5,579 bases of DNA from an uncultured Clostridia bacterium (GTDB lineage: Bacteria; Bacillota; Clostridia; Christensenellales; Aristaeellaceae): positions 1-5,579 of the forward strand of contig CAKUFI010000118.1 in the NCBI GenBank assembly GCA_934647305.1. The letters run 5' to 3'. The notes beneath the pieces were generated by a model, which did not search any database, was not told the DNA's origin, and saw nothing but the letters and a program-made list of their open reading frames with translations. Positions 5,558 to 5,579 of this stretch are shown here, piece by piece; position 1 is the first letter of the stretch, and each line of letters begins with the position of its first letter. Both the position numbers and the translations under genes were made by a program.

Positions 5558-5579
5558 TTCCTTGCAGTTTTTGCGCCCG

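Larger units (their letters stand above)
5262..5579. other. non-coding region after the operon
   Basis: No open reading frame with a ribosome binding site is visible on either strand from 5215 to the window end. The stretch is AT-richer than the genes and holds the structured elements listed separately: a GC palindrome, an extended -10 promoter and three hairpins. TTTTTGCGCC occurs twice (5517-5526 and 5568-5577). The last ~160 bases probably belong to the leader of a transcript continuing past the window. Confidence 0.6.

Overview
The window looks like a chromosomal segment from a GC-rich low-branching Firmicute, most likely a gut-type member of the Clostridia. The reasons are strong AGGAGG-type ribosome binding sites, sigma-A-like promoters in AT-richer gaps, and GC-rich coding sequence with many G/C-ending codons. 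This placement is inferred from composition and style only. All genes lie on the + strand.

Layout: (1) 75-854 is an alpha/beta-hydrolase-fold protein that appears to be separate from what follows. (2) 855-1029 is a control region. It holds a near-consensus promoter (915-942), an inverted repeat just upstream, a small GAGA-loop hairpin at the predicted transcript 5' end, and an 18-bp perfect dyad (981-998) resembling DtxR/MntR-family operators. (3) 1030-5214 is a tightly packed five-gene operon: a membrane-anchored HMA_2-like protein, a small soluble HMA_2-like protein overlapping it by 8 bp, a P1B-type metal ATPase with its own N-terminal HMA_2-like domain, a second HMA_2-like membrane protein overlapping the ATPase stop by 1 bp, and an 88-residue single-span protein with a charged, acidic tail. 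(4) An intrinsic terminator at 5230-5261 closes the operon. (5) 5262-5579 is non-coding. It holds a GC palindrome, an extended -10 promoter and a series of hairpins that may be the leader of a gene beyond the window edge, or a small RNA.

The operon reads as a metal-export (or metal-handling) machine. The ATPase resembles mycobacterial CtpC over most of its length, but its membrane metal-site motif CPC is replaced by SCG, and both prolines of that helix are lost. Four consecutive genes carry the same small ferredoxin-like HMA_2-type fold signature (a (S)LPGRxR-like turn plus a 'vLv.YDp' strand), and none carries the CxxC of classical metal-binding HMA domains. The last gene is built like the small membrane chaperones (PacL/DUF1490) that accompany CtpC in mycobacteria. 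My working hypothesis is a multi-subunit P-ATPase complex in which cysteine-free HMA_2 modules act as docking or regulatory parts and the small protein stabilises the pump. The transported metal cannot be read from the sequence; the DtxR-like dyad points weakly to Mn or Fe and the CtpC resemblance to Zn or Mn.
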